Virus record (IMG/VR): IMGVR_UViG_3300042402_002641 | Location: 186,001-250,000 of that record | Reading direction: 5' to 3' (one strand) | Source of the DNA: a virus | DNA length: 64,000 nucleotides | Shown here: positions 29,001 to 36,680 of the stretch, one piece after another | Layout: the number at the start of each line of letters is the position of its first letter | Position numbering within the stretch: the stretch's first letter is position 1 | Position numbers and translations under genes: made by a program | The notes under the pieces: model-generated | What the model was told of the DNA's origin: nothing | Database searches by the model: none | What the model saw: the letters and a program-made list of their open reading frames with translations, nothing else

Positions 29001-32000
29001 GGCAGCAGAAGTAGCAAACATTATTGCAAATCCTGTGGGCACAGGCACCTCGTTTATAGCACTAATAGCCTCTGATAAATTTGTTTTGTATAATGCAAAA
29101 TCAGTTATGTCATCAGATACTGCGTTGATTAATATCAAATATAGAAATGATTTGGCATCACTCAGACCTATACACAGTGAATATCAGCTATTGACAGAAT
29201 CTGTTGCAGACAGTGTGCCAACTTTACAACTAGAAAATAAATGGATCGACAGCCTGGTAGGAACTGATACACAGGGAAACAGAGTACCAGACACAGCGTT
29301 GCCTGCTAAACAAAAATATGGCATAAATTTTAGACCGCGTCAAAGCATGTTTGTCGACAGACTAACAGCATTAAAGTTAGCAATAATCAACATCAACGAA
29401 GTATTGACCAATCAACCGTTCGCTGACCTTATAGACTTTACAAATCTAAATGCTAAAGATCCTGCACCAGCCGAAATATTAAATCTATATGATGTTACAG
29501 TTGATACCGAGATTGATCTACAGACTGTAGGCACAGTAAGAACTAAACAAGCGGTACTTCGGGCTAATCTTGTTGATGGTGAATTAGATACTGTTGACAT
29601 AGTCGATCCTGGATTCGGCTATAGAGTAGTGCCACCGATAGAGGTAGAAGGTGATGGGTTAGGAGCTAAAATAGCGGTAACGCTAGATAATCAAGGAAGA
29701 ATAGCCACGATTACAGTGTTAAACAGAGGTAAACGGTATCGAACATTGCTGGCCAAGGTAAGGAACTTTTCAGTGCTGGTGTTGAATGATTCTACTATAG
29801 ATAATTTTTGGAGTGTCTATGCCTGGGATGATGTGAGAAAGGTATTTTTCCGCAGTCAATCTCAAGCCTACGATACTACCAAATATTGGAATACTGTGGA
29901 TTGGTATCTTTCAGGGTACAATCAAGATTCACCTATCACTAGAGAAATTTTAAGTGTGTTTCAAGAACCACAATATCAAATTTCACCAGGAGAATTAATC
30001 AGAGTCAAAGAATACGGAGCCGGGGGTTGGGCGATATTTGAAAAAATCAACAACGCAGGTACAACTTTTTCAGATAGGTTTAAATTAGTGGCTAGACAGG
30101 ACGGAACTTTGCAATTAAAATCTTCTCTATATGATACCACGGTGGCAGGTATAGGATTTGATAACGCACAGAGTTTTGACAACACTACCTATGATATTTC
30201 AAATTCAATAGAATTAAGAAATATTTTACAGGCTGTAAAAAAAGATATTTTTGTTGCAGATTATGCTATAGAATGGAATAAATTATTTTTCTCTAGCATA
30301 AGATATACTTTGTCAGAACAACAATATGTTGATTGGGTTTTTAAAACTAGTTTCTTAAACGCTACACACTCTGTAGGCAGTTTTGAACAAAAGCTAAATT
30401 ATAAAAATGATAATCTTGAAAGTTATCAACAATATATAGATGAAGTTAAACCTTTTAGAACTACAGTAAGAGAGTATGTGAGTCGTTACAATACTCCCGA
30501 GCCCTATCAATCAGCTATTGCAGATTTTGACCTTGCTCCGAATTATTCAGTTATAGATGGTAAAGTAGTTCCTATAACCTTTGATCGTGCAGAATTAACA
30601 CAGTACCCTTGGAAATGGTGGACAGACAATAACGGTTACTCAGTTACGGAAATTTTATTATATGAGTACGGCACCCTATATACCACTGTGCCTAGGGTGG
30701 TCATAGAAGGTAACGGTTCAGGAGCTACAGCGCAGGCCTATATATCTAACGGTCGTGTATCTGGTATTAAAATGTTGACCACAGGCAGCGGCTATACACA
30801 AACGCCCACAGTAACCTTAGTAGGGGGAAATTCCAACGACGGAACACAGGCTAAGGCTACAGCGGTGTTAGGCAATACTAAGATTAGAACTTTTAATCTC
30901 ACAGTGAAATTTGATCGTGTTAGCAAAACAGGTGATTATCAATCATATACACAAAATCAAATATTTGTAGCTACAGGCAGCACAGCGGTATTTGAACTAG
31001 GGTACGCTCCTACTAGAGACAAAACTAAAATATCAATATTTAAAAATAATCAATTAGTCTTAACCAGCGAATATACTATCAGCTTATATTATTTGGACAC
31101 TGATAATTATTCTTTGTTGAGAGGAAAAATTATATTTAATATAGCTCCAGTTAACGGCGATGTGATCACTGTAAACTATGAAAAAAATATCGAATTATTA
31201 TCTGCTATAAACAGAATAGATCGATTCTACACTCCCGTTTCCGGTATGGTAGGCAAAGAACTTAACCAACTTATGACCGGAATAGATTTTGGAGGTGTAC
31301 AGATACAAGGTACTACTTTTGAAGTTACTGGAGGATGGGATGCGCTGCCATGGTTTACAGACAACTGGGACAGCGTAGAAGCCGCCAGCGACTATTACGT
31401 AGTTCATGATGGTAGCACTAATACAGTAACTCTTCCGTACATTCCAGCGGCCGGACAAGAAATTAACATTTATATCAAGCGAGCAGGAGAAACACAGACT
31501 CGAAGAATAGACGATCCGGCATATAATGATCAGATAGATTCATCTACAAGTGCAAATCCTAATGCAGAAATGCCTACTTTTATAGGCGATGGCGTTAACA
31601 ATATTGTAGAAATTGGAGATTATCTATCAACACAAAGTGGGGATACATTAATTTTCCGTCCTTCAGAAAGCGATGGATCAGTAACAATCACCGATGATAA
31701 TTTGCTAGATACCAAACTCAGCGGAGGCACATTATCGGCCATAGATAATATATATGTCACCGCCAGAGGGACCACAGCAGAAGAAATAGCTATAACCGGT
31801 GGTAAGTTTATTGAACCTGATCACGTGCCTGCTCCGGAAGAAAATATTCCTGGACAGGTTATGGACAGTGTGTCTATTAAAGTGTTTCAATCGACCCCGA
31901 CAGGGTCAGCGGCCCTGCAATCTAAAATTGTCAAAGGTAACGGAATCGATACCGACTTTGATATTGGACAACCTATTGTTGAAAACAACTCAGTAATTGT

Positions 32001-33876
32001 GTATGTAAATAAAGTTAAAAAATACTTAGGTATAGACTATACTTTGGATCTAGTACAGAATAGAGTAGAATTTAATACAGCACCTATTAATAATTCAGTA
32101 ATAGAACTTATCTCTATAGGTGTAGGCGGAATAGGTATATTATCTTCAGATATATTCGTTGCCGATGGAGCCACTAACCTATTCCTAACAGATGCTAACT
32201 ACAACGACACAGCATTAATATTTGTTAGTGTAAATGGTGAGCCCGTAGATACTGGGTTTATAGACAGCACAGAAGTCACAGATATTCCGGGTAAAACTTT
32301 AGTAGAATTCGGAATAATTCCGTCGGCGGATGCAGTGATAAAAATAATAAGTCTTCAAGCCAGTGCCGATGTAGATAGTTCAGGAGTGTCTGTGGTGCAG
32401 GTCAATACTCAAACGGTGTATTTTGAAGGTAGTACGAGAAGTTTTGATCTTGAAGGGTTTGTAGAGATATCGAGGGGGTCGGCACCTAATTCAATGTTGG
32501 TAGAAGTAGATGGCCAATATCTCAGAGGTGCAGATACAATCTATGTTGAATATGACGGAACTAACAACACGTTTATTCTAGGTCAAGATCCGTTAGAAGT
32601 ATCTGGATCTATTCTACCCAGCAATATTAGAGTATATGTTAATAATCGATTGAAAACTTTTATCACGGAATATACCTATAACGCTGCTACGAAGGAATTA
32701 GTAATTATCCCGGCTGTTCTCAATAACGGAGATCGAATAAAAATTGAAAATAATCGTAGGGCAGAATATTCTATAGTTGATTCTAATCTTGTAATAGATT
32801 CTGGTGTTTCTATGATTACTACCAACGAAACAGATAATGTAGAAATAAATGTTACATGGTTTAGCGAATATGCTTCATTGGATATGATATCGGATGAAAT
32901 TGTAGGCGGCAAGGTACAGTATCAATTACCCCGTGCTCCTATATCTGCTAGTTATGTTTGGGTGTATAAGAACGGAACCCGCCTTACTCAGGATCAAGAT
33001 TACTATGTCAATATACCCAGAAATGTAGTTTATCTGGTTGCAGATTCAACCGTGAATGATCAGATCAAGATAGTGTTATTTTCATCAGACGTTTATCGAT
33101 CACCTAGTGCTTTTGAAATTCATAAAGATATGTTGAATGTATATCATTATAATAGATTTTCTAGAGGCGAAGTAACACTGGCCTCAACACTTAACTATTA
33201 TGATACTACTATTACGGTTACTGACGGTTCAAAACTAACCGAACCAATTACTTCAAGGAACATTCCGGGAATTATAAATGTAGAGGGAGAAAGAATAGAA
33301 TATATGAGTAAAGTTGGGAATGTTCTATCACAGCTAAGAAGAGGTTCTCAAGGCACAGCTATCGCAGAAATTTACTCTGCGGGAACCGCGGTTATTGATG
33401 TAGGATACGAAGAAGTGTTGCCTTACAATGAAACACAGCAAAGAACAGATTTCTATAGTGACGGTAGTTCACTATTAGTTGGGCCTTTAGATTTTGTGCC
33501 TATACAAGGTGTTAGAACTTCGTGGTACAGAGACACTGTGCCTAGTTCTTACAGTGCCTGTGATCAAATTGAAGTGTTTGCGGGAGGCCGTAGATTGCGC
33601 AAAGATCCTGTCGCAGTATGGGTGGAAGACAACGGAGCCTACAGCCCCGAAGCCGATGAAAGACTAGAAGCAGAATTTGCGGTGGACGGTATCACTGCTT
33701 ATATTAGGCTCACAGCGCCATTGGCTGCAGGTACAAGGGTAACTGTAATTAAAAGAACAGGCAGAATCTGGTACGATAGAGGAGAAACCGCAGCGTCTAG
33801 TGGCCAAACATTGCTGGATAATTCAACGGCTGTAGCAAGATTCATAGCGGAGAAGACTACGGTTTTACCTCGATAA
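20098..33876 (+). CDS. Giant 4592-residue baseplate/peripheral tail protein with FG-GAP propeller
   Basis: This single open frame of 13.8 kb starts at ATG 20098 (MSDKFFPFSKL), one base after the gp6 stop; the in-frame ATG at 20074 lies inside gp6 and adds 8 residues. The N-terminus (LLPKVFQTEANDKFLAGVVDP, then NYREYYWVPGGPP) and NPWSRYNRWFHRSVL near residue 435 are marks of the large wedge protein in the gp7 position of marine T4-like phages. Six FG-GAP-like blades lie at about residues 2171-2740, each of the form FG-x-S/A-hydrophobic, then DG, then VG or SS, so an integrin-like beta-propeller is likely. Aromatic modules resembling chitin-binding CBM5/12 occur near 230-268, 1460-1500, 1718-1759 and 2204-2248. 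Two G-x-G-A-x-A / G-x-G-Y modules lie near 3160-3230 and 3520-3610. Function beyond baseplate structure and probable glycan binding is inference. T4 gp7 has 1032 residues. Confidence 0.75.
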   Translation: MSDKFFPFSKLPIRKSVELLPKVFQTEANDKFLAGVVDPLVQPGLLDKITGYVGRRFGKTYNGNDLYLDTDATLRSAYQLEPGVIYRNQDKIENFYDYIDFKNQLKFFGNTDERDDKLTSQEHYAWNPPIAWDKFINYREYYWVPGGPPSVSIYGQSATVNSTYKVVLSTTANSFVFTPDAYTNNPTLTLYRGQTYKFRVNAPGEGFSIRTNYDTGSLIFKPNYPYLAGNLAVYDTKLYRARRDINPADGSSITLDSEDWEYLEPAASGAALEYKKGVINNGTENGTVTFTVPYDAPDTLYYQGLINPDAFGRFVIADIESNTYLNVDKDIVGKSEYTSSTGITLSNGMVVEFQGTVIPEKYSQETWVVEGVGKAITLTKFSDLIVPVLTATVPEVLFDNAGFDTEPFDDATAYPTFKDYITIAKDSIDSNPWSRYNRWFHRSVLETAYTLRGEDFPAEESTRAKRPIIEFSANLQLFNHGSAAKQTVDYLDDYTTDVLSRIEGSTGYNVDGEFLFEGARILVIADTDRLTNNKIYEVKFIRHINTTQIHLVETEDSDSILGQGVLVRRGSKNGGKMFHFNGTNWIPSQAKTSVNQAPRFDVFDSTGVSFSDIEKYTTSTFTGTKIISYKLGSGRIDTELGFSLSYLNIDNVGDIEFNFDWDSDIAEYTETRTPKSVKISTGYYKFNPDAVYANNWLLAGSEFMQPIVDSQLVISDTNTLTFDTIDWSALKTDPIINIYINGTKYAGTYTRTENTFEFPLTLSAKDAVVLKVITDLDPDQGYYEIPAGLEKNPFNTELTSFTLGQAVDHIVSAVEFDSKVTGNIPGVSNLRDSDGYQKHAKRFLKHSGIAPLAIMTLCDKTHNIIKSIQYAKKAYTDFKNNFAARAVEIDYNDSVPDFVDDVINSLAKNKTAVSPFADSDMLGSGAYTVVTYTVEDVGIKTFSLGEKFDLTSLSKRAVYVYLNGSQLLNARDYSFNSTFGFVQLSVNLEENDLVEIREYVSTATSHIPPTPTSMGLYKKYTPIRFIDDTFQEPREVIQGHDGSITAAYGDFRDDLLLELEYRIYNNIKQEYDSSIFDIDSILGGYYGVGLYTKPQLDNIVNQEFLKWVQNTNINYTLNSYFDSENSFTYTYSKMSDPLKTQTLPGYWRGVYQWFYDTDRPHRCPWEMLGFSQEPTWWQSQYGAAPYTRNNLLLWEDLENGHIRQGNRAGRYDRYKRPGLINHIPVDGDGLLLSPLDSGLAQDFSLINNQGTFVLGDIGPVEYAWRSSSEWPFAVIMAMCLMKPFEFITDNFDRSRTTTNILDQTVNGTTSLFSTLGEIAPITLSDSYIGLLKYIAAYVKSRGISQDSIIEKINNLDVSLSFRMSGFVDQQQQKFLLDSKNPSATTSSIYVPAENYDIIFNVGAPVATVAISGVIFEKTQGGWIATGYDDIHPYFEYHQALPSQRDPVISIGGVSETFLDWTLDKNYNNGTLVRYSNDFYRALRTHNSGNTFDKSVWQKLSDIPKIGAVEAQRRRTFNTLAVKRISYGTLFTTVQQVVDFLLGYESYLKSLGFIFDRYDPVNQVSQDWLSSAKEFMFWTKHNWELGSLIAISPMAEKVDVEVPVGVADNILDGFYDYQVLKGDGKPLEPRFINVNRSFQKITVETTNTDEGVFFLKLNYVLKEHVTVFDDRTVFNDIIYDKTTGYRQGRIKVQGFRTVDWDGDYTSPGFLFDNVNIQTWQPFRDYRLGDIVSYKSFNWTSLRNQLGSETFNDSVWTKLDSTPQKQLIPNFDYKIKQFSDYFETSSEGTNQNQRELARHTIGYQQRDYLNNLAEDPVSQFQLYQGFIREKGSANAITKIFGKLSRSGSDSVTLNEEWAFLLSRIGGTDQLTEIEIQIEKNKIKFNSQVLTIESGVRGVVSDLNYRININDFTVPPIPYVTNINPTSLEINPSFTAGYVYENQYEHVIATQTELTTLDISTVKENDHIWITFYRDSWTVLRANQVEMLSVITVERFDDTTVTVTFNRPHVFLVDTYVGFRNIVNLQGFFKIITVTNTTVSIEIDADNEDPEIDSSTIVNPTILTESRFDNYQILDRGTSALLYNGARLFIDNNGNDLWEVIEKQKQYTANSITDYATTSPINAGKKVIYDTVNSQLLVSIPGSGIVNVYAESSTGLVLKQIISPPNGFFANALGSFGNAMALSPDGKVLIVGAAEASGVASAFRGPWATDQFYQQDEIVLYGGRLYRAKNPNTVGVDNSTEIAINTDDWELATIIPALESGVNTGLYQQGMVAVYTYTNGRFFNTAAFVSPRPADNEKFGSEITLSVSGSSYYMAVSATGSYNNTGRVYLFKFNGTAWSHLENPMYTGVYDFQKSYKAGEIVWQAAQDPVVEAARGNLWMNLEDSTTDGSTITIQSQGWLKVSDISTNCSLPTTISVEDDGSTLEFAVTGLLNETQMAELVKQGDKFGSSMAMNRDGSILVIGAPDADGQYFANYRGLWRGDVEYVEGEVVRFKDLTAPGDSYQYYRLGDAFLGADSTYRSYNEDPSDSANWQVVGDSTTESSGKVWVYARTAGDVYELKQMINAASISSFSDIDSGLVISTGDQFGFAMDMDFTGNTLVVSSPRSDINYQDQGSVYVLELDSNIIEYRVKQRLESFETYPNEYFGYGVSVSPDAAKIAVGARNASNDIPVAFDILLGTIFDLGTTRFSSAQGYTGGVYIFDKKDQIFFLTEKLQEVFSPDEAFGSSVDCVGSYVAVGSPYYRAPVLDSEGELTYEGSYIGNARLFKKDSTLSSWNILNTQQPVVDIRKIRSIEYYDNVQNIKIQDLDFIDSAKGKILNSAEQEIKFKTPYDPAVYTIGTDQVVTDPAIAWYESNVGKLWWNIAAAKWIYAEQGDTAFRTGNWNQLAKGSDIAVYEWIQSVLLPNEWAAVADTNEGLAQGISGQPLYPNNDAYSVKQILNPTTGQVQETFYFYWVENKTVVPANMADRTKSAAEVANIIANPVGTGTSFIALIASDKFVLYNAKSVMSSDTALINIKYRNDLASLRPIHSEYQLLTESVADSVPTLQLENKWIDSLVGTDTQGNRVPDTALPAKQKYGINFRPRQSMFVDRLTALKLAIININEVLTNQPFADLIDFTNLNAKDPAPAEILNLYDVTVDTEIDLQTVGTVRTKQAVLRANLVDGELDTVDIVDPGFGYRVVPPIEVEGDGLGAKIAVTLDNQGRIATITVLNRGKRYRTLLAKVRNFSVLVLNDSTIDNFWSVYAWDDVRKVFFRSQSQAYDTTKYWNTVDWYLSGYNQDSPITREILSVFQEPQYQISPGELIRVKEYGAGGWAIFEKINNAGTTFSDRFKLVARQDGTLQLKSSLYDTTVAGIGFDNAQSFDNTTYDISNSIELRNILQAVKKDIFVADYAIEWNKLFFSSIRYTLSEQQYVDWVFKTSFLNATHSVGSFEQKLNYKNDNLESYQQYIDEVKPFRTTVREYVSRYNTPEPYQSAIADFDLAPNYSVIDGKVVPITFDRAELTQYPWKWWTDNNGYSVTEILLYEYGTLYTTVPRVVIEGNGSGATAQAYISNGRVSGIKMLTTGSGYTQTPTVTLVGGNSNDGTQAKATAVLGNTKIRTFNLTVKFDRVSKTGDYQSYTQNQIFVATGSTAVFELGYAPTRDKTKISIFKNNQLVLTSEYTISLYYLDTDNYSLLRGKIIFNIAPVNGDVITVNYEKNIELLSAINRIDRFYTPVSGMVGKELNQLMTGIDFGGVQIQGTTFEVTGGWDALPWFTDNWDSVEAASDYYVVHDGSTNTVTLPYIPAAGQEINIYIKRAGETQTRRIDDPAYNDQIDSSTSANPNAEMPTFIGDGVNNIVEIGDYLSTQSGDTLIFRPSESDGSVTITDDNLLDTKLSGGTLSAIDNIYVTARGTTAEEIAITGGKFIEPDHVPAPEENIPGQVMDSVSIKVFQSTPTGSAALQSKIVKGNGIDTDFDIGQPIVENNSVIVYVNKVKKYLGIDYTLDLVQNRVEFNTAPINNSVIELISIGVGGIGILSSDIFVADGATNLFLTDANYNDTALIFVSVNGEPVDTGFIDSTEVTDIPGKTLVEFGIIPSADAVIKIISLQASADVDSSGVSVVQVNTQTVYFEGSTRSFDLEGFVEISRGSAPNSMLVEVDGQYLRGADTIYVEYDGTNNTFILGQDPLEVSGSILPSNIRVYVNNRLKTFITEYTYNAATKELVIIPAVLNNGDRIKIENNRRAEYSIVDSNLVIDSGVSMITTNETDNVEINVTWFSEYASLDMISDEIVGGKVQYQLPRAPISASYVWVYKNGTRLTQDQDYYVNIPRNVVYLVADSTVNDQIKIVLFSSDVYRSPSAFEIHKDMLNVYHYNRFSRGEVTLASTLNYYDTTITVTDGSKLTEPITSRNIPGIINVEGERIEYMSKVGNVLSQLRRGSQGTAIAEIYSAGTAVIDVGYEEVLPYNETQQRTDFYSDGSSLLVGPLDFVPIQGVRTSWYRDTVPSSYSACDQIEVFAGGRRLRKDPVAVWVEDNGAYSPEADERLEAEFAVDGITAYIRLTAPLAAGTRVTVIKRTGRIWYDRGETAASSGQTLLDNSTAVARFIAEKTTVLPR

Positions 33877-33879
33877 ATA
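33872..33879 (+). promoter_or_regulatory. Late promoter candidate GATAAATA
   Basis: GATAAATA (seven of eight) overlaps the stop of the giant gene and ends 25 bases before ATG 33905. Initiation near 33885-33892 would lie after the in-frame ATGs at 33881 and 33884, which favours the 33905 start for the next gene. Confidence 0.6.
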
Positions 33880-33904
33880 CATGATGAATTCAACAGAGAA
33901 CAAA

Positions 33905-34552
33905 ATGTCAGAAAATCAATCAAAAATCTCCGAGATCCCCCAGGCCCGACCAAATGAAACGGGCGGTTTCCATTTTGAAGGACACATTAAGATCTTTGAT
34001 CCTAACACCAAAGAAGTGTTCATTGATAAACGTAACGCTATCCATTATGAAAATATGAGTGTGGCCATGGTGCAGAGTCTTAGCAATCAAGGTCAGGGAA
34101 CAATTTATCAAATGGCGTTTGGTTCTGGAGGCACAATCGTTGATCCAACTGGCCTGATAACATATCTAACACCTAATACTATAGGAGTTAACTCTAGTTT
34201 ATACAACCAAACCTATGTAAAAGTTGTAGATCAAAACGCTATTGAAAATACAGACCCTGCTAGAAATCTCATGCAGGTAAGACATATCAGTGGCGCTACT
34301 TACAGTGATATTCTAATCAGTTGTTTACTAGACTATGGAGAACCTCTAGAACAACAGGCCTTTGATAACTCAGTCGACATGAATGGAAATTTCGTTTTTG
34401 ATGAATTAGGATTAATTAGCTACAATCCTAATGGCGCAGGAAAACTGCTGACGCATGTGATATTTCATCCGGTGCAAAAAAGTTTAAACAGACTGTTACA
34501 GATCGATTATACAATCCGTGTACAGAGCTTAACCGGTTTCACAGAGGTATAA
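33905..34552 (+). CDS. Conserved virion protein, possible baseplate-fibre adaptor
   Basis: This 215-residue protein starts MSENQSKISEIPQARPNETGG. It has a compact beta-rich fold suggested by FHFEGHIKIFDPNTKEVFID, NMSVAMVQSLSNQGQGTIYQMAFGSGG and NRLLQIDYTIRVQS. Proteins of this look occur between the large wedge gene and the fibres in marine T4-like phages. T4 gp8 occupies a similar place, but I cannot confirm homology. The start at 33905 was chosen over 33881 because of the promoter at 33872. Four bases separate it from the first fibre gene. Confidence 0.6.
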   Translation: MSENQSKISEIPQARPNETGGFHFEGHIKIFDPNTKEVFIDKRNAIHYENMSVAMVQSLSNQGQGTIYQMAFGSGGTIVDPTGLITYLTPNTIGVNSSLYNQTYVKVVDQNAIENTDPARNLMQVRHISGATYSDILISCLLDYGEPLEQQAFDNSVDMNGNFVFDELGLISYNPNGAGKLLTHVIFHPVQKSLNRLLQIDYTIRVQSLTGFTEV

Positions 34553-34555
34553 TAG

Positions 34556-36667
34556 ATGCCATATTCAGTTAATTTTACAGATAAAGAAAACAAAACACCA
34601 ATAACGGTGTTTGATAATACTTCCAGCACAGACACCAGTCTAAAATTTCCAGGCAGAAATGTAACAGGATACGGACAGATTATCGCAGAAAACTTTTTGG
34701 CTCTGTTAGAAAATTTCTCTTCTGCCGACGAACCAATTAATCCTATAGAAGGACAGTTGTGGTATAATAGCACAGACGGGGTTCTTCAGATTTGGGATAA
34801 CACTGCATGGAAAGCAGCTTCCGGCATACAAAAAGGTGTAAGTGAACCCTCAGTACAAACTAGTAAAGTTGGTGAACTATGGGTCGACACTACAAATCAA
34901 CAGCTACGCATTTTCACAGGTACACGCTGGATTTTAGTAGGACCAACAGAAAGCTCTGTCGACGGACTACGATATGGACCTGTAGTAGAAAGGATCGCCG
35001 ACTCTGATAACATTGACAGATTTGTTCTTACGTTTTACATTGCAGACATACCAGTAATTATTTTTAGTAAAGATAGTTTTACTCCCAAGACCATAATACC
35101 CGGATTTAATATTATTCGTTCCGGTATGAATATATCTGATCCCGGTACCGCACCTGAGATAGCAGCATTCGTTGGAGGTTTTGAGCCGATAATGTTTGGC
35201 ACAGCTACTCGAGCTAACGCATTAAATGTCGGAGGTATTGAAATTGATTCAGGCAAGTTTTTGAGATCGGATACAATTAATACTACAGATTTTGCATTCA
35301 ACGTTAGAAATAACAACGGAATTACTGTTGGCATTGATGGAACATTTAACATTGGTACTTCTGCTACCGCAGCAAAAATATATAACAGTGCTGCCGGTAG
35401 TTCGATTGACATACAAACCAGTCGCGACGGAATTCCATCTACGATTTTAAAAGTTGTAGATAACAGAGTGGGCATTAATCAGGCTACCCCTAGTCAGGCA
35501 TTAGACATTGATGGTAGTCTTACACTTACAGGTTCTGTTATTGTAACAAACAATACTGCTAGCACCAATTTTAATAATGGAAGTTTAAGAACAGCAGGTG
35601 GTGCCGCAATCACAAAAAATCTCATAGTAGGAGACGGTGTTGACATCACTGGCACTACACAGCTCAACAACCTGCAACCTAAAACGACTGATTTGTATGA
35701 CTTAGGCACCGGCCTCAAACGTTGGAAAACCGTCAGAGCCAAAACAGTTATAGCAGATACTATAGAAGGCGTATTATCCGGAAATATCAGCGGTAACGCT
35801 AATACCGCTTCTAGTCTCACGAATGTAACTAGTTTTCAACTAACAGGCGATGTGTCAAGCCCCCCTGTGCAGTTTGATGGGCAGGTTGGCAGTTTCACCA
35901 AAATATTTAATACCACCTTAACTGCTAATATCATTGTAGACAAAAATCAACCTTTTCCAAATATATCTAAATCCACAGACTTTGTGCTAGTTTATAGAGC
36001 AAGTGATGCAGCCCTAGCATCATCGGGATTATTAAAACAAACTAGAGACACCTTTGTAGGAGATTTAGGTATTCCTATTGGTGGCATAATTCCTTACGCC
36101 GGAGCAACTGCTCCTTATGGATTTTTATTCTGTGACGGTTCCGAGATTGAAAGACCAAAATTTTCTGTATTATATGACATTATAGGCAGTACATATAATG
36201 GAGCGACCCCATTGGTCGGTGTAAACACTTTTAGATTACCAGACTTACGAGGCAGATTTCCATTGGGTAGAGACAACATGGATAATGCAGGAACAGTTCC
36301 TATAAGTACGGGTGGATTTGTAGATTCGGGTGGCGGCACTGCGGGTAGGGTATCTGACATACAGGCTACCACCACAGGCGGTGCTGCAGGTTCAAGTTCG
36401 ACTACGCTTACATTGGCAAACTTACCAGAACACAGCCATACACTAAGTTCCGGAGCACAAGATTACTCAGCTATAGCAGTGACTACAACTATCGATCCAG
36501 CTGCAACTACAGGACTTGGACCAACTGCACCTGGTCAAGCACAATATCTCAAAGATTCAGGAGGAATTAAAAAACCGGCTCTGACTACACTGAGTACTCC
36601 GGTAGGCATCATGAATCCATTTCTAACAATAAATTATATTATTAGATCTGGACCACCGTTATTTTAA
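34556..36667 (+). CDS. Tail fibre protein with phage tail-collar C-terminal domain
   Basis: The product has 703 residues. The N-terminal module (about 1-170; NVTGYGQIIAENFLALLENF, PIEGQLWYNSTDGVLQIW, GELWVDTTNQQLRIFTG) is shared with three other proteins in the cluster and probably anchors it to the baseplate. A shaft of short beta repeats follows (KIYNSAAGSSIDIQTS; SLTLTGSVIV). The C-terminal part from about 515 is a phage tail-collar domain: IPIGGIIPYAGATAPYGFLFCDG, FRLPDLRGRFPLG, and LANLPEHSHTL. Collar domains occur in receptor-binding short fibres such as T4 gp12. This makes it the best candidate for a gp12-type adhesin here. Confidence 0.8.
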   Translation: MPYSVNFTDKENKTPITVFDNTSSTDTSLKFPGRNVTGYGQIIAENFLALLENFSSADEPINPIEGQLWYNSTDGVLQIWDNTAWKAASGIQKGVSEPSVQTSKVGELWVDTTNQQLRIFTGTRWILVGPTESSVDGLRYGPVVERIADSDNIDRFVLTFYIADIPVIIFSKDSFTPKTIIPGFNIIRSGMNISDPGTAPEIAAFVGGFEPIMFGTATRANALNVGGIEIDSGKFLRSDTINTTDFAFNVRNNNGITVGIDGTFNIGTSATAAKIYNSAAGSSIDIQTSRDGIPSTILKVVDNRVGINQATPSQALDIDGSLTLTGSVIVTNNTASTNFNNGSLRTAGGAAITKNLIVGDGVDITGTTQLNNLQPKTTDLYDLGTGLKRWKTVRAKTVIADTIEGVLSGNISGNANTASSLTNVTSFQLTGDVSSPPVQFDGQVGSFTKIFNTTLTANIIVDKNQPFPNISKSTDFVLVYRASDAALASSGLLKQTRDTFVGDLGIPIGGIIPYAGATAPYGFLFCDGSEIERPKFSVLYDIIGSTYNGATPLVGVNTFRLPDLRGRFPLGRDNMDNAGTVPISTGGFVDSGGGTAGRVSDIQATTTGGAAGSSSTTLTLANLPEHSHTLSSGAQDYSAIAVTTTIDPAATTGLGPTAPGQAQYLKDSGGIKKPALTTLSTPVGIMNPFLTINYIIRSGPPLF

Positions 36668-36680
36668 TTAGAGAACAAGA

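Noticed and set aside
20766-33000. Numerous short antisense frames across the giant gene
   Set aside because: All are shorter than about 100 codons, lie opposite an unbroken frame and show no family resemblance.
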